Shown here piece after piece: positions 27,075 through 36,581 of a DNA stretch of 64,000 bases (position 1 is the stretch's first letter; each line of letters begins with the position of its first letter). The translations under genes and the position numbers were made by a program. The notes beneath the pieces were generated by a model, which saw nothing but the letters and a program-made list of their open reading frames with translations, was not told the origin of the DNA and did no database searches. This stretch comes from Mucilaginibacter defluvii (lineage in GTDB: Bacteria > Bacteroidota > Bacteroidia > Sphingobacteriales > Sphingobacteriaceae), in NCBI RefSeq assembly GCF_039543225.1, contig NZ_BAABJI010000002.1, forward strand, positions 1,860,001 through 1,924,000. The letters run 5' to 3'.

Positions 27075-29072
27075 ATGAACAATAGTTTTTTTGAGCGCAG
27101 GTATGTTATAGCGGCGATATTTATAACCTTTATGGTTATACTACTTGGCCGTTTATTTTATATTCAGCTTATTGACGACCGCTACCTTTACTTTGCCAAT
27201 AATAACGTAATCCGTAAAAAAATACTTTTCCCTGCCCGGGGGCCAATCCTCGACCGTAATGGCCACATACTGGTACAAAACGAACCGGTTTACGATTTGA
27301 TGGTAATACCCAAGCAGGTAAAACCTTTTGATACGCTTGAGTTTTGTAAGCTGATAGGCATTGATAAAGAAGGTTTTGACAAACGGTTTAACAAGGCAAA
27401 AAGCTATTCGTTATACCTGGCATCAACGTTTGAAAAACAAATGTCGGTTTCGCTGTACCGGTCGCTACAGGAGAAACTTTCCGATTTTCCCGGATTTTAC
27501 GGCCAACTTCGCTCGGTACGCAGTTACCCGGATTCCGTAGCTGCGCAATTTTTAGGTTATACCGGCGAGGTGCGCGATAAGGACATCGAAAAATCCGGCG
27601 GCTACTATCGTTTGGGCGATTACATTGGCGTAACCGGTGTTGAAAAAGCTTACGAAGAGGTACTGCGGGGTCAGCGTGGTGTTGAAAACCAGATGGTAGA
27701 TTCGCGCAATGTACCAAAAGGTAAATATGCCAACGGCGCTTATGATACCGCCGCCGTAGCCGGCGAAAGGCTTATATCATCATTAGATATCGATATTCAA
27801 AAACTTGGTGAAAAGCTGATGCGCAATAAGGTGGGCAGCATTGTAGCCATCGAGCCCTCAACCGGGGAGATACTGGCGTTTGTGAGCAGCCCAACCTACG
27901 ACCCGAACATGATGGTAGGCCGCGAGCGCGGCAACAACATGGCGCGCATGTACCAGGATCCGTATAATCCATTGTTGATACGCCCGATACAGGCCTACTA
28001 TCCGCCGGGTTCATCATTCAAACCTTTGGACGGTTTGATCGCCTTGCAGGAAGGCATGATCAACCCGCAGACTACCTTCTTTTGCCCGCATTATTATATG
28101 GCGGGTAACCACCGGGTGGGTTGCGAGCACTTTGACGGCGTTACGGATCTGCGTAAAGCTATTGCCATGTCATGCAATACCTATTTCTGTAACGTGTTCG
28201 ACAAGCTGATTAGCCGTAACGGCGCTAAACGTACCCGCCAAACCTTTATCGACTGGAAGGCCAAGGTTAACAAGTTCGGTTTTGGTGTTAAGCTGAACGT
28301 CGATCTGCCTAACGAAAAAAAGGGTAACGTACCGGCGCCCGAACGTTACGATAAGATATTTGGCGAAAACCGCTGGCGTTCAAGTTCTATTATATCGCTG
28401 GCAATCGGGCAGGGCGAATTACTGGCTACCCCCCTGCAGCTGGCAAATATTGAATGTACCATTGCTAACCGGGGCTATTACTATCGCCCGCATCTTATTA
28501 AAGCTATTGGCGATAAGGACGTGATCAAGAAAGAATACACGGAGCGTAATTATGTTGGTGTTGACGAGCAATACTTTGAGCCGGTGATAGATGGCATGCA
28601 ACAGGTGGTTGACCATGGCACGGCCGCGGCGGCACGTATACCGGGCATTATTATGTGCGGTAAAACCGGTACGGTACAAAACCCCCACGGTAAAAACCAC
28701 TCTATATTTGTTGCCTTTGCACCAAGAGATACGCCCAAGATAGCCATAGCCGTGGTGGTTGAAAACGCTGGTTACGGTTCATCATGGGCGGCGCCTATTG
28801 CCAGCTACATGGTTGAACAATATTTGCGCGATACCATTACCAAGCCAAAAGCCCAGGTTGAATACATTGTGAACGCTAACCTGCTACCTCCGCCAAAAGG
28901 CAGTAAGGCAAAAGAGGCAAAGCCTGCTAAGGTTGATACCCTTAAAAAAGGTAAAGCCGACAGCGCCGAAAAACCGCAACCGGTATTAAAAGCCGCTAAG
29001 CGTAAAACTAAAAAACAAGCACCGGCAGTTTACTATGCCAACCAGGCGATAAGGAGAGAAGATGAGCAGTAA
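27075..29072 (+). CDS. mrdA: Penicillin-binding protein 2 (elongasome transpeptidase)
   Basis: The 665-residue enzyme cross-links peptidoglycan during elongation. It has one membrane anchor (about 11-30), the PBP dimer domain (about 50-220) and a transpeptidase domain with SxxK at Ser313-Lys316 (GSSFK), SxN in SCNTYFCN and KTG from Lys530 (CGKTGTVQN). The C-terminal tail (about 600-665) is Lys/Ala/Pro rich and looks disordered; it is longer than in E. coli PBP2. The gene begins at the base after the mreD stop and overlaps rodA by 11 bases. Confidence 0.97.
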   Translation: MNNSFFERRYVIAAIFITFMVILLGRLFYIQLIDDRYLYFANNNVIRKKILFPARGPILDRNGHILVQNEPVYDLMVIPKQVKPFDTLEFCKLIGIDKEGFDKRFNKAKSYSLYLASTFEKQMSVSLYRSLQEKLSDFPGFYGQLRSVRSYPDSVAAQFLGYTGEVRDKDIEKSGGYYRLGDYIGVTGVEKAYEEVLRGQRGVENQMVDSRNVPKGKYANGAYDTAAVAGERLISSLDIDIQKLGEKLMRNKVGSIVAIEPSTGEILAFVSSPTYDPNMMVGRERGNNMARMYQDPYNPLLIRPIQAYYPPGSSFKPLDGLIALQEGMINPQTTFFCPHYYMAGNHRVGCEHFDGVTDLRKAIAMSCNTYFCNVFDKLISRNGAKRTRQTFIDWKAKVNKFGFGVKLNVDLPNEKKGNVPAPERYDKIFGENRWRSSSIISLAIGQGELLATPLQLANIECTIANRGYYYRPHLIKAIGDKDVIKKEYTERNYVGVDEQYFEPVIDGMQQVVDHGTAAAARIPGIIMCGKTGTVQNPHGKNHSIFVAFAPRDTPKIAIAVVVENAGYGSSWAAPIASYMVEQYLRDTITKPKAQVEYIVNANLLPPPKGSKAKEAKPAKVDTLKKGKADSAEKPQPVLKAAKRKTKKQAPAVYYANQAIRREDEQ

Positions 29073-30330
29073 CGAGCGTGGCTTTTTCCGTAATATTGAT
29101 TGGGTAACCATACTGATTTACCTGTGCCTGTGCACCATTGGCTGGTTTAATATCCATGCGGCTGTTTATGATGAAACCAATCGTAGCCTTTTTGATACCG
29201 ATACAAACTATGGTAAGCAGTTCATCTTCATCATGGTATCGCTGGTAGTGGCCATGATTATTTTGCTGCTTGATTATCGCTTTTTCAGCGCGTTGGCACC
29301 ACCTATCTATATTGTAACGGTATTGCTGCTTATACTGGTATTGGTTATTGGCCGTAATGTGGGCGGTAACCAGGCGTGGATTCCGCTTGGCGGAGGGTTC
29401 AGGCTCCAGCCGTCAGAGTTCGCTAAACTGGCAACCGTTTTGTTGTTGGCCAAATATCTAAGCGGTACTAATATTAAAATTACCGATACCGAATCATTCT
29501 TTATATCAGCAGGCATCATCTTGCTCCCCATGGCCCTGATTATGCTGCAGCCGGATACGGGTTCGACACTGGTATTTTGCTCATTGATATTTGTGTTGTA
29601 TCGAGAAGGCTTGTCGCCGTACTTTTTAATCATCATCGCCTTAACGGCAACATTGTTCATCCTGTCGTTATTGGTTAGCCAATGGCTGCTGGTGGCTGCT
29701 ATAGCCATTATCGGGGCATTGCTGGTATTCTTCAACCTGCGCAACCGTAAGTTTATTTTCGGTCTGTTGGTATGGATAATCGGCTCGCTGGGTTTCGTAT
29801 TAGCTGTAAAACCGCTTTACACCAATGTATTGCAGGATCACCAGCGTGCCCGTATCGACGAATTGCTGGGTATAACCTTTGATCCGCGCGGAGCGGGCTA
29901 TAATGTTGCCCAATCAAAAATAGCCATCGGTTCCGGACAGTTGTGGGGTAAAGGCTATCTGAAGGGTACGCAAACCAAATACTCTTTTGTGCCCGAGCAA
30001 AGTACTGACTTTATTTTTTGTACTGTTGGCGAGGAATGGGGCTTTGTGGGTTCATTGATAGTTATCGGGCTATACCTGTTCCTGCTGTTGCGGGTTATAC
30101 ACATCGCCGAGCGGCAGCACATGGCCTTCTCGCGCATTTACGGCTACGGCGTAGCGTCGATCATCTTCTTCCACGTGCTTATCAATATCGCCATGACCAT
30201 CGGGTTAATGCCGGTTATCGGCATACCGCTCCCCTTTATAAGTTACGGCGGATCATCCTTAATAAGTTTTACCGCGCTGCTGTTTATTTTGCTTAAGCTG
30301 GATTCAAACAGGACGGGATATACTTATTAA
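29062..30330 (+). CDS. rodA: RodA peptidoglycan glycosyltransferase (SEDS)
   Basis: The 422-residue protein has about ten membrane segments and SEDS motifs: QPSEFAKL, LQPDTGS, GSGQLWGKGYLKGTQ, VPEQSTDFIF, GEEWGFVGS and a final PLPFISYGGSSL. It polymerises glycan strands and works with PBP2, whose gene overlaps it by 11 bases. It is the last gene of the operon; a convergent gene begins 12 bases later. Confidence 0.97.
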   Translation: MSSNERGFFRNIDWVTILIYLCLCTIGWFNIHAAVYDETNRSLFDTDTNYGKQFIFIMVSLVVAMIILLLDYRFFSALAPPIYIVTVLLLILVLVIGRNVGGNQAWIPLGGGFRLQPSEFAKLATVLLLAKYLSGTNIKITDTESFFISAGIILLPMALIMLQPDTGSTLVFCSLIFVLYREGLSPYFLIIIALTATLFILSLLVSQWLLVAAIAIIGALLVFFNLRNRKFIFGLLVWIIGSLGFVLAVKPLYTNVLQDHQRARIDELLGITFDPRGAGYNVAQSKIAIGSGQLWGKGYLKGTQTKYSFVPEQSTDFIFCTVGEEWGFVGSLIVIGLYLFLLLRVIHIAERQHMAFSRIYGYGVASIIFFHVLINIAMTIGLMPVIGIPLPFISYGGSSLISFTALLFILLKLDSNRTGYTY

Positions 30331-30342
30331 ATCAGCTGTTTA

Positions 30343-30861
30343 CTAAAACCAGCTTTTGAGCTTGCCGGTCATTTTATCTTCAACTTCGGATTCAGGCTCA
30401 TCTGGTTCGCCGGAAATCAACTTGTCAATTCCGGCGGCAATATCTGTCGCAACAAATCCATGCCGTAAATAACTGATAACCCAATTAAAGCCACCTAACC
30501 ATAAAAATGCGATGATACCAACCCACCAAGGCCCATTATTAAAAAACATAAACCCGGCCGCGCATAACGAAAATAATGAAGAAAAGATAAAAAGTTGCCG
30601 TAAGCCGATGTGGTAAATCAGATACCAAGCATCGTCTCTATAAATTAAGCTGAATTTGCCCCCGTCAATACCGCCATACAGCGATCCTCTCCAGTTAGAA
30701 GCTGACCCGCTGTATATGACCGTCATACCGTCTACAGAAACGTTATCCGCTTTATCTTCGAGAATGCTTTTCCTGATGTAACTCAATATACTTTCCGCAT
30801 TATCGTCAGTAACTATTGACTTTAAACGCCGATCATAAATTACGTCAACCGGGAACGGCAT
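30343..30861 (-). CDS. Membrane protein of unknown function
   Basis: The 172-residue protein has an N-terminal soluble domain (about 1-90, with one WRGSLYGGIDGGKF stretch), two hydrophobic segments (about 91-108 and 112-132) and an acidic C-terminal tail (GEPDEPESEVED). No family is recognised. It is 5 bases after the lipoprotein gene at 30867 and probably co-transcribed with it. It faces rodA with a 12-base gap. Confidence 0.7.
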   Translation of the reverse strand: MPFPVDVIYDRRLKSIVTDDNAESILSYIRKSILEDKADNVSVDGMTVIYSGSASNWRGSLYGGIDGGKFSLIYRDDAWYLIYHIGLRQLFIFSSLFSLCAAGFMFFNNGPWWVGIIAFLWLGGFNWVISYLRHGFVATDIAAGIDKLISGEPDEPESEVEDKMTGKLKSWF

Positions 30862-30866
30862 AAAAC

Positions 30867-31250
30867 TTACTTCAAGCTGTAGATATCGTCAATCTTGATA
30901 TAGTCCTTGCGGCTTATGGAGTACAGGATTGTTCCGCTTTCGGCTAAAATTAACCCGATACTTTCATTACCTGACGCGGGGAAATGAACGCGGTAACCGC
31001 GGCCGTCGCCAAGCTTTATACCATAAGTTTTAACGCCGTTTTTTATGCTTACGGAGTTTTGGGTGTATTCGTATGTTTTAGCTTTTTGTGTACTATCCTT
31101 AATGGTAAACTTTTTGGCTTCAAAAGTAATCTGTACCTTTTCGCCACCGGGTGTCATTCCCTTCCAGTCGCCTCGGTAATCTTCCGAGCCGCTGCAACCG
31201 ATCAATACAACAGTAATAATTCCGAAGAGAAATAATGCAATTTTTTTCAT
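30867..31250 (-). CDS. Small lipoprotein of unknown function
   Basis: The 127-residue protein has a lipoprotein signal (VLIGC, Cys19). The mature domain starts SGSEDYRGDWKGMTPGG and alternates short strands, as in lipocalin-like folds. No family is recognised. It is followed after 5 bases by the membrane protein gene at 30343 and preceded by the acidic protein gene at 31285 with a 34-base gap. Confidence 0.68.
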   Translation of the reverse strand: MKKIALFLFGIITVVLIGCSGSEDYRGDWKGMTPGGEKVQITFEAKKFTIKDSTQKAKTYEYTQNSVSIKNGVKTYGIKLGDGRGYRVHFPASGNESIGLILAESGTILYSISRKDYIKIDDIYSLK

Positions 31251-31284
31251 TTGTTTAATGTGTAGGTTTAGTTTGTTTTTGTAT

Positions 31285-32457
31285 TTACGCGTACCGTCTT
31301 TTAAGCAGGTTATAAAACTTTTCGGCGGTGGCGGATTTGCTTTGCCAGTTATTTTTGGTTACGTAGTTGGCTGTTAAAAAGCGCTCGGCCTCGGCAAAGC
31401 TGTTAAAGCGGTTCAGTATATCAATAGCTTCGCTGTAAGCCAGGCTATAGCCGTTAAATAGATCCTGCACGTAAAGCAATTTATCATTCAATGTAATGGC
31501 CGATTTCAGGTCGCTGATTGGCGGAGCAGTCGATGTACCCTTATCCGCCATTTGTACTGATATACGCTGGTTTATGGTGAATACCTGTTCGTCCTTTTTA
31601 TCGTCAACCGCAATGGTTTGCGCTATCACAACGGGTGGCAACTCCTCTTTAACGGTTTTTAAAGGTGCCAGTTCAACGGTAACAGGCTCTGTAGGCAGTT
31701 CAGCAATGTAAGCAGGTTCTTCAGGCTCGGGTTCAGGCTTATCTGCTTCTACTTCAATCACTTCATCTTCCTCAAACAGTTCCGGCTCTTCTATTGCTTG
31801 TTCTTCATCTTCCCAGTTATCGGCATCATCAATCACCAGTTCGTGGCGTATGGTACCGTCCGCATCTATCGTTGTATGGTCGTCGGATTGGGTCCCTTCT
31901 TCCTCCTCTACATATTCAACCGCTTTAGGAGTATCTTTCAACTCGTTAGTAACCACCGGGCGTAGCTGTTGCACCACTGGCTCAAAAAACTTTTGCTCGT
32001 GCACTTCTGCCGGTTTTTCAATCAACGGGCGTTCAAAAACGGGTTGCGCAGGTTCAGGCTTATCTTCAAAAACCGGCTCAGCAACTTCTTCCGGTTCCGC
32101 CGGCGTATCTGCTATAGCCGGCGCTTCAGGCTGTACATCTGCTTTAACAGGCTCTTCTTCCTGCTGCCCCTGCGTATCCGGTTCAACAAAATCAGGAAGC
32201 GGCACTTCAACCACATGTTCAATTTTTACTTTAACGGGCTCCGGTTGCGGCAAGGCAGGGGTATGTGTTATAATGGTTGTCTGCGCGTTAATTTTGCGGA
32301 GTATATCGGCATGGTCCATTAAAAAATGGGCATTGGCCACAAACAGTTCCAGTTCAAGCTCATTAAGTTGTGATGTATCTTTTTTCAGGTAATCATATTG
32401 TTCAGTAAGTTCGTTTAATATGGCGCCTATCTTGTTAAATACATCCTGTTGCTTCAT
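31285..32457 (-). CDS. Acidic Pro/Glu-rich protein with conserved ends
   Basis: The 390-residue protein has three parts. The N-terminal helix region (about 1-65, ILNELTEQYDYL, VANAHFLMDHADI) and a C-terminal helical region (about 315-390, LNDKLLYVQDLFNGYSLAYSEAIDIL, NRFNSFAEAERFL, NYVTKNNW) look folded. The middle 250 residues are Glu, Pro, Val and Asp rich and probably disordered. I know proteins with this C-terminal block from Sphingobacteriales near thymidine kinase genes but no function. It has no signal and is divergent from tdk by 74 bases. Confidence 0.75.
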   Translation of the reverse strand: MKQQDVFNKIGAILNELTEQYDYLKKDTSQLNELELELFVANAHFLMDHADILRKINAQTTIITHTPALPQPEPVKVKIEHVVEVPLPDFVEPDTQGQQEEEPVKADVQPEAPAIADTPAEPEEVAEPVFEDKPEPAQPVFERPLIEKPAEVHEQKFFEPVVQQLRPVVTNELKDTPKAVEYVEEEEGTQSDDHTTIDADGTIRHELVIDDADNWEDEEQAIEEPELFEEDEVIEVEADKPEPEPEEPAYIAELPTEPVTVELAPLKTVKEELPPVVIAQTIAVDDKKDEQVFTINQRISVQMADKGTSTAPPISDLKSAITLNDKLLYVQDLFNGYSLAYSEAIDILNRFNSFAEAERFLTANYVTKNNWQSKSATAEKFYNLLKRRYA

Positions 32458-32531
32458 AGCTTGTTATAATATTATCTATCAAAAATAACATTAAATACTG
32501 ATATTAGTTTCCAAATTAACGGTCAAAAAGC

Positions 32532-33101
32532 GTGTTTAACGAGGAAATTTTCAAGCGCACAAACGAAAAAGGCGGAAGTATCGAGGTAATCTGCGGGTCA
32601 ATGTTTTCGGGCAAAACCGAGGAGCTGATGCGCCGTTTAAACCGCGCTCGCATAGCCAAACTAAGCGTGCAGATATTTAAACCTAAAACTGATACCCGGT
32701 ATGATGAAAACGCCGTCGTATCGCACAACATGCAAAGTTTCCCATGCGTATCTATCGATAATTCAGCTTCCATATTGCTGTTTTACAATAACGAGCAGGT
32801 GGTAGCTATTGATGAAGCCCAGTTTTTTGACGCCGACCTGGTTGAGGTTTGCAACACACTGGCCAACAAAGGTGTAAGGGTTATTGTTGCCGGGCTTGAT
32901 ATGGATTTTAAAGGCCGCCCCTTTGGCCCGATACCTGCAATGATGGCCGTTGCCGAGTCTGTCACCAAACTGCATGCTGTTTGTGTTAAGTGCGGCAACC
33001 CCGCATCATTCTCCTACCGGCTGGCGCCCAACGAAGAAAAAATTATGCTCGGCGAAACCGACCATTACGAACCACGCTGCCGCAACTGTTATTTCAGTTA
33101 A
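32532..33101 (+). CDS. tdk: Thymidine kinase
   Basis: Tdk phosphorylates thymidine in pyrimidine salvage. The 189 residues show the P-loop GSMFSGKT (22-29), AIDEAQFF with catalytic Glu95, the lasso [13 protein letters not shown] and two zinc CxxC pairs (CVKCGN, CRNC). The start is GTG at 32532: there is no ATG after the in-frame stop at 32517. Confidence 0.96.
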   Translation: MFNEEIFKRTNEKGGSIEVICGSMFSGKTEELMRRLNRARIAKLSVQIFKPKTDTRYDENAVVSHNMQSFPCVSIDNSASILLFYNNEQVVAIDEAQFFDADLVEVCNTLANKGVRVIVAGLDMDFKGRPFGPIPAMMAVAESVTKLHAVCVKCGNPASFSYRLAPNEEKIMLGETDHYEPRCRNCYFS

Positions 33102-33223
33102 TCGCTGTTTTTTGTATCGCAACCTAAAACAAAAAGACCTGTATCAATTGTTATAAGCAGTAATTAAACAATAGCAGGCCACGTGAGCCTGTAAATTAAT
33201 TGAGGTATTTACTGCTCTAAACC

Positions 33224-33592
33224 ATGGCTAAAAAGGTATTTGTGATTGAGGACGACCGCGACATTCGCGAAACTATTGTTTACGTGCTTGAAGAAGAAGG
33301 CTTTGAGGTGCGTTCTTCTGAAAGTTCAAAACTGCTGAAATCAGTAGATACTGAAAAGCCCGACATTATTTTGCTTGATAACTGGCTTACCGAATGGAAA
33401 AGTGATGCCAACGGGCAACAGCTTAGCAAGGAGCTTAAAAGCAACCCGGCAACAAGCCATATACCCGTAATTATTATATCGGCGGTTAGTAACGTTAAAC
33501 AAATTGCCGAGGCCGGCATGGCCGACGCATTCCTGATGAAACCGTTTGATGTGAACGAGCTGATCAGCCTGGTTAACAAGTTTACCGCCTGA
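33224..33592 (+). CDS. Single-domain response regulator
   Basis: The 122-residue protein is a receiver domain only: acidic pair Asp10/Asp11 (IEDDRD), phosphoacceptor Asp52 (IILLDNWL), Thr/Ser in IISA and Lys106 (LMKPF). It has no output domain, like CheY or Spo0F, and probably relays phosphate or acts by protein contact. The PAS kinase gene starts 71 bases downstream on the same strand, so they probably work together. Confidence 0.92.
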   Translation: MAKKVFVIEDDRDIRETIVYVLEEEGFEVRSSESSKLLKSVDTEKPDIILLDNWLTEWKSDANGQQLSKELKSNPATSHIPVIIISAVSNVKQIAEAGMADAFLMKPFDVNELISLVNKFTA

Positions 33593-33663
33593 TTATTTTA
33601 AACAGCACAACGCCGGCAAGCTGTTCAATTTTTATATATTAGCCCCTCAATCATTATTCACCA

Positions 33664-36045
33664 ATGAACAGCCAACAGCTGCTGGATGTACTCTGCTTAT
33701 CACGAAACGCTACAGCAATTTACACTACTCAAAATGCAGTAATTGAATTTGCTAACGACGCCATGATCAGCTTTTGGGGTAAAGACCGCGGTGTGATAGG
33801 CCAAAAACTCGCTGATGCCGTCCCCGAACTACGCGGCCAGCCATTTTTAGATATTTTACGTGATGTTTGGCTAACCGGCAACACATATGTAGATAACGGC
33901 GCCCGCGCCGAACTGCTGGTTGACGGAGACCTGAATACTTTTTATTTCGATTTTGAATATCGCGCCATTAAACATCCCACCGGTGAAATGCAGTGCATTT
34001 TGCATACCGCGTTTGACGTAACGGACGACGTTTTGCACGCGCAGCAAATGAGCGCCGCGCAACAACGTGAAAAAGAGCTAACGGATGAACTCGCCGCTAT
34101 AAATGAGGAGCTCTCTGCGTCAAACGAGGAGTTACTTGCCACCAACGAAGAGTTAAAGGAATCATACGATAACCTGCAACTTTTAAATCAAACCCTCACA
34201 GAAAATGAAGCCTGGTTTAGGGGCATGGTACAACAGGCGCCCGTGGCCATTGCCGTACTTGACGGCCGCGACCTGATAATTGATACGGCTAACGCTTACA
34301 TACTCGAAATTTGGGGCAAGGACGATAGCGTAATTGATAAGCCACTAAACATAGCGTTGCCTGAACTTGAGGGGCAACCGTTTTTACAGTTGCTGGATGA
34401 CGTTTACACCAGTGGTATACCCTTTTATGGCAGCGAAACCAGGGCGTCATTAGTGCGCAACGGAAAGCTGGAACATGGCTATTTTAACTTTGTATATCAT
34501 CCTTTAAAGGATGGCAGCGGCAATACCATGAGCGTAATGGTAGTTGCTACCGAGGTTACCGAGCAAATTAACGCGCGCAGGGAGATAGAAAAAAGTGAGC
34601 ACCGCCTTAACCGCATGGTGATGACCTCGCCAATAGGGATGACCATTTTGAAAGGCAGGGAACTGATCATCGAAATTGCCAACCAGAACGTTTTAACCAT
34701 ATGGAACCGGAATATTGACCAGGTTAAAGGCAAACGCCTGCTTGAAATATTCCCTGAACTGATAGGCCAGCCTTTTCCGGATATGCTCCAGCAGGTATTT
34801 GACACGGGGCAGCCTTTTGGGATGGACGAAACCACGGCAGATGTAGGTATGCCTGACGGTACCATTGTGAAGTATCACCTCGATTTTAGTTACGACCCGT
34901 TGTTTGATGCCGGCGGAAATGTTGAAGCCATATTGGTAACCGTGAGTGACATTACGGAAAGGGTTCACTCCAGGCGGCGAATGCTTCATGAACAGGAACG
35001 GAGCCGGCTAGCGGCGGAAGCAGCCCAGTTGGGAACTTTTGATGTGGATATTGTTAACAACACGCTTGACTGGGATAGCCGGTGCAGGGCATTGTTCGGT
35101 ATATCCCATAATGATACCGTTACTTATGACGATCATTTTTTGGCGGGCCTGCACCCCGACGATCGCGAGCGGGTAAAGGAAGTTATTAAGCACTCGTACA
35201 ACAGATCGGCCAGCAACGGCAACTATGATGTGGAATACCGCACTATTGGCTTTGAGGACGGAAAAACAAGATGGGTAGGCGCCAAAGGCAAGGTGTTTTT
35301 TGACGAGCACGATATCCCGCAGCGTTTTATGGGCATTGTGATTGATATTACCGATAAAAAAGAGGACGAGCAGCGCAAAAACGACTTCATTGCGATGGTT
35401 AGCCATGAGCTGAAAACGCCGCTCACCTCACTTAAAGCCTATACGCAAGTATTGCAAGCCCGGGCGGTTAAAAACAATGATAACTTTACCGCCGGCGCCC
35501 TCGATAAATCATTGCTGCAGGTAAATAAGATGAATACGCTTATTAAGGGCTTTCTTGACGTGGCGAGGCTGGAGTCGGGCAAAATAAATCTCGACATTGA
35601 AGAATTCAACCTCAATAATTTAATTAAAGAGGCCATTGAAGAAGCCGCTATTACACTTGACTCGCATCATATAGTATTAGAACACGATTGCCAGGTAAGC
35701 ATTAAGGCTGATCGCGAAAAGATAGGCCAGGTACTTAATAACCTAATTAGCAACGCTACCAAATATTCGCCGCGGGGCAGCAATATCTCAATTAACTGTA
35801 AACTGCAGGACAATACCGTATTGGTATCGGTTAAGGACAAAGGTATCGGTATTAAGCCTGCCGATATGGAGCGCCTTTTTGACCGCTTTTACCGGGTAAG
35901 CAGTCCGCATACCAAAACTATCGCCGGCTTTGGGATTGGTCTTTACTTATGCGCTGAGATACTGCGTTACCATAAGGGCCGCATCTGGGTTAATAGTGAA
36001 GTTGGTGAGGGTACTACCTTCAGTTTTGAGTTACCACTTACGTAA
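33664..36045 (+). CDS. Cytoplasmic histidine kinase with four PAS domains
   Basis: The 793-residue kinase has no membrane segment. Order: PAS1 (about 15-125), Glu-rich coiled coil (about 135-180), PAS2 (about 185-300), PAS3 (about 315-430), PAS4 of the PAS_3 type with GLHPDDRERV (about 445-570), HisKA with His581 (MVSHELKTPL), HATPase (about 685-793, LISNATKYSPRG, DKGIGI, GFGIGLYLCAEIL). PAS1-3 share the phrase PEL-x-GQPF, so they arose by internal duplication. Ligand is unknown. Regulation may be through the adjacent receiver protein. Confidence 0.93.
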   Translation: MNSQQLLDVLCLSRNATAIYTTQNAVIEFANDAMISFWGKDRGVIGQKLADAVPELRGQPFLDILRDVWLTGNTYVDNGARAELLVDGDLNTFYFDFEYRAIKHPTGEMQCILHTAFDVTDDVLHAQQMSAAQQREKELTDELAAINEELSASNEELLATNEELKESYDNLQLLNQTLTENEAWFRGMVQQAPVAIAVLDGRDLIIDTANAYILEIWGKDDSVIDKPLNIALPELEGQPFLQLLDDVYTSGIPFYGSETRASLVRNGKLEHGYFNFVYHPLKDGSGNTMSVMVVATEVTEQINARREIEKSEHRLNRMVMTSPIGMTILKGRELIIEIANQNVLTIWNRNIDQVKGKRLLEIFPELIGQPFPDMLQQVFDTGQPFGMDETTADVGMPDGTIVKYHLDFSYDPLFDAGGNVEAILVTVSDITERVHSRRRMLHEQERSRLAAEAAQLGTFDVDIVNNTLDWDSRCRALFGISHNDTVTYDDHFLAGLHPDDRERVKEVIKHSYNRSASNGNYDVEYRTIGFEDGKTRWVGAKGKVFFDEHDIPQRFMGIVIDITDKKEDEQRKNDFIAMVSHELKTPLTSLKAYTQVLQARAVKNNDNFTAGALDKSLLQVNKMNTLIKGFLDVARLESGKINLDIEEFNLNNLIKEAIEEAAITLDSHHIVLEHDCQVSIKADREKIGQVLNNLISNATKYSPRGSNISINCKLQDNTVLVSVKDKGIGIKPADMERLFDRFYRVSSPHTKTIAGFGIGLYLCAEILRYHKGRIWVNSEVGEGTTFSFELPLT

Positions 36046-36049
36046 GTAC

Positions 36050-36535
36050 TTACATATTCCGGTTCTTAAAATAAAGCAAAACGTTGCGCAGGCTGTCCAG
36101 CTTCTCGGGTTCCATATTTTTCACAGGGATTGATAATACAGATGCCATGCTGTCAACATCCCCGCCTTTACGGTCATTATACGTTTGTACAATAATATCG
36201 GCGTCTGTGGTGCGCAGCTTTATTGTGCCGGCGTTTACCGTCCCAAGGTAATCCATATCATCCAGGCGCTGCAATTGAAAAGAGAAGTATTCGAGTTTAC
36301 CGTTTTGATAGGTTCGGCGTAAGCGGATGAACGCGTTAGCGTTAAGGGTAAGCTCCCACTTCTTCAGCTTTCCGGTAGCGTCAGCATCAAAACATTGTGT
36401 AAGGCACTTGTTGCCCCAGCCAAGCATTTTGAGCTCAGAAACATCCGGATCAAAACCGTAATTAACTGTGCTGGCCAGCAGCAAAACGCCTGTTACAATA
36501 TACTTTACCGCGCCGGGCAGATGTGGTTTTAACAT
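36050..36535 (-). CDS. Exported protein of unknown function
   Basis: The 161-residue protein has an N-terminal hydrophobic segment (about 10-26) and a polar domain with two nearby cysteines (GNKCLTQCFDAD). It may be periplasmic or anchored. No family is recognised. It is convergent with the PAS kinase gene (4-base gap) and divergent from the gene at 36582. Confidence 0.65.
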   Translation of the reverse strand: MLKPHLPGAVKYIVTGVLLLASTVNYGFDPDVSELKMLGWGNKCLTQCFDADATGKLKKWELTLNANAFIRLRRTYQNGKLEYFSFQLQRLDDMDYLGTVNAGTIKLRTTDADIIVQTYNDRKGGDVDSMASVLSIPVKNMEPEKLDSLRNVLLYFKNRNM

Positions 36536-36570
36536 GACAACAAAATCCGGTATCTAAATTAACAAATTAA

Positions 36571-36578
36571 TAACTTTG
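36571..36578 (+). promoter_or_regulatory. -7 box abutting the start codon at 36582
   Basis: TAACTTTG matches TAnnTTTG and ends 3 bases before ATG. Same arrangement as at guaA, so a leaderless message is likely. Confidence 0.5.
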
Positions 36579-36581
36579 CAC

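Noticed and set aside
31496..32392. Ser- or Phe-rich frames opposite the Glu/Pro-rich protein
   Set aside because: They are mirror products of the repetitive acidic codons and have no start or domain signals.
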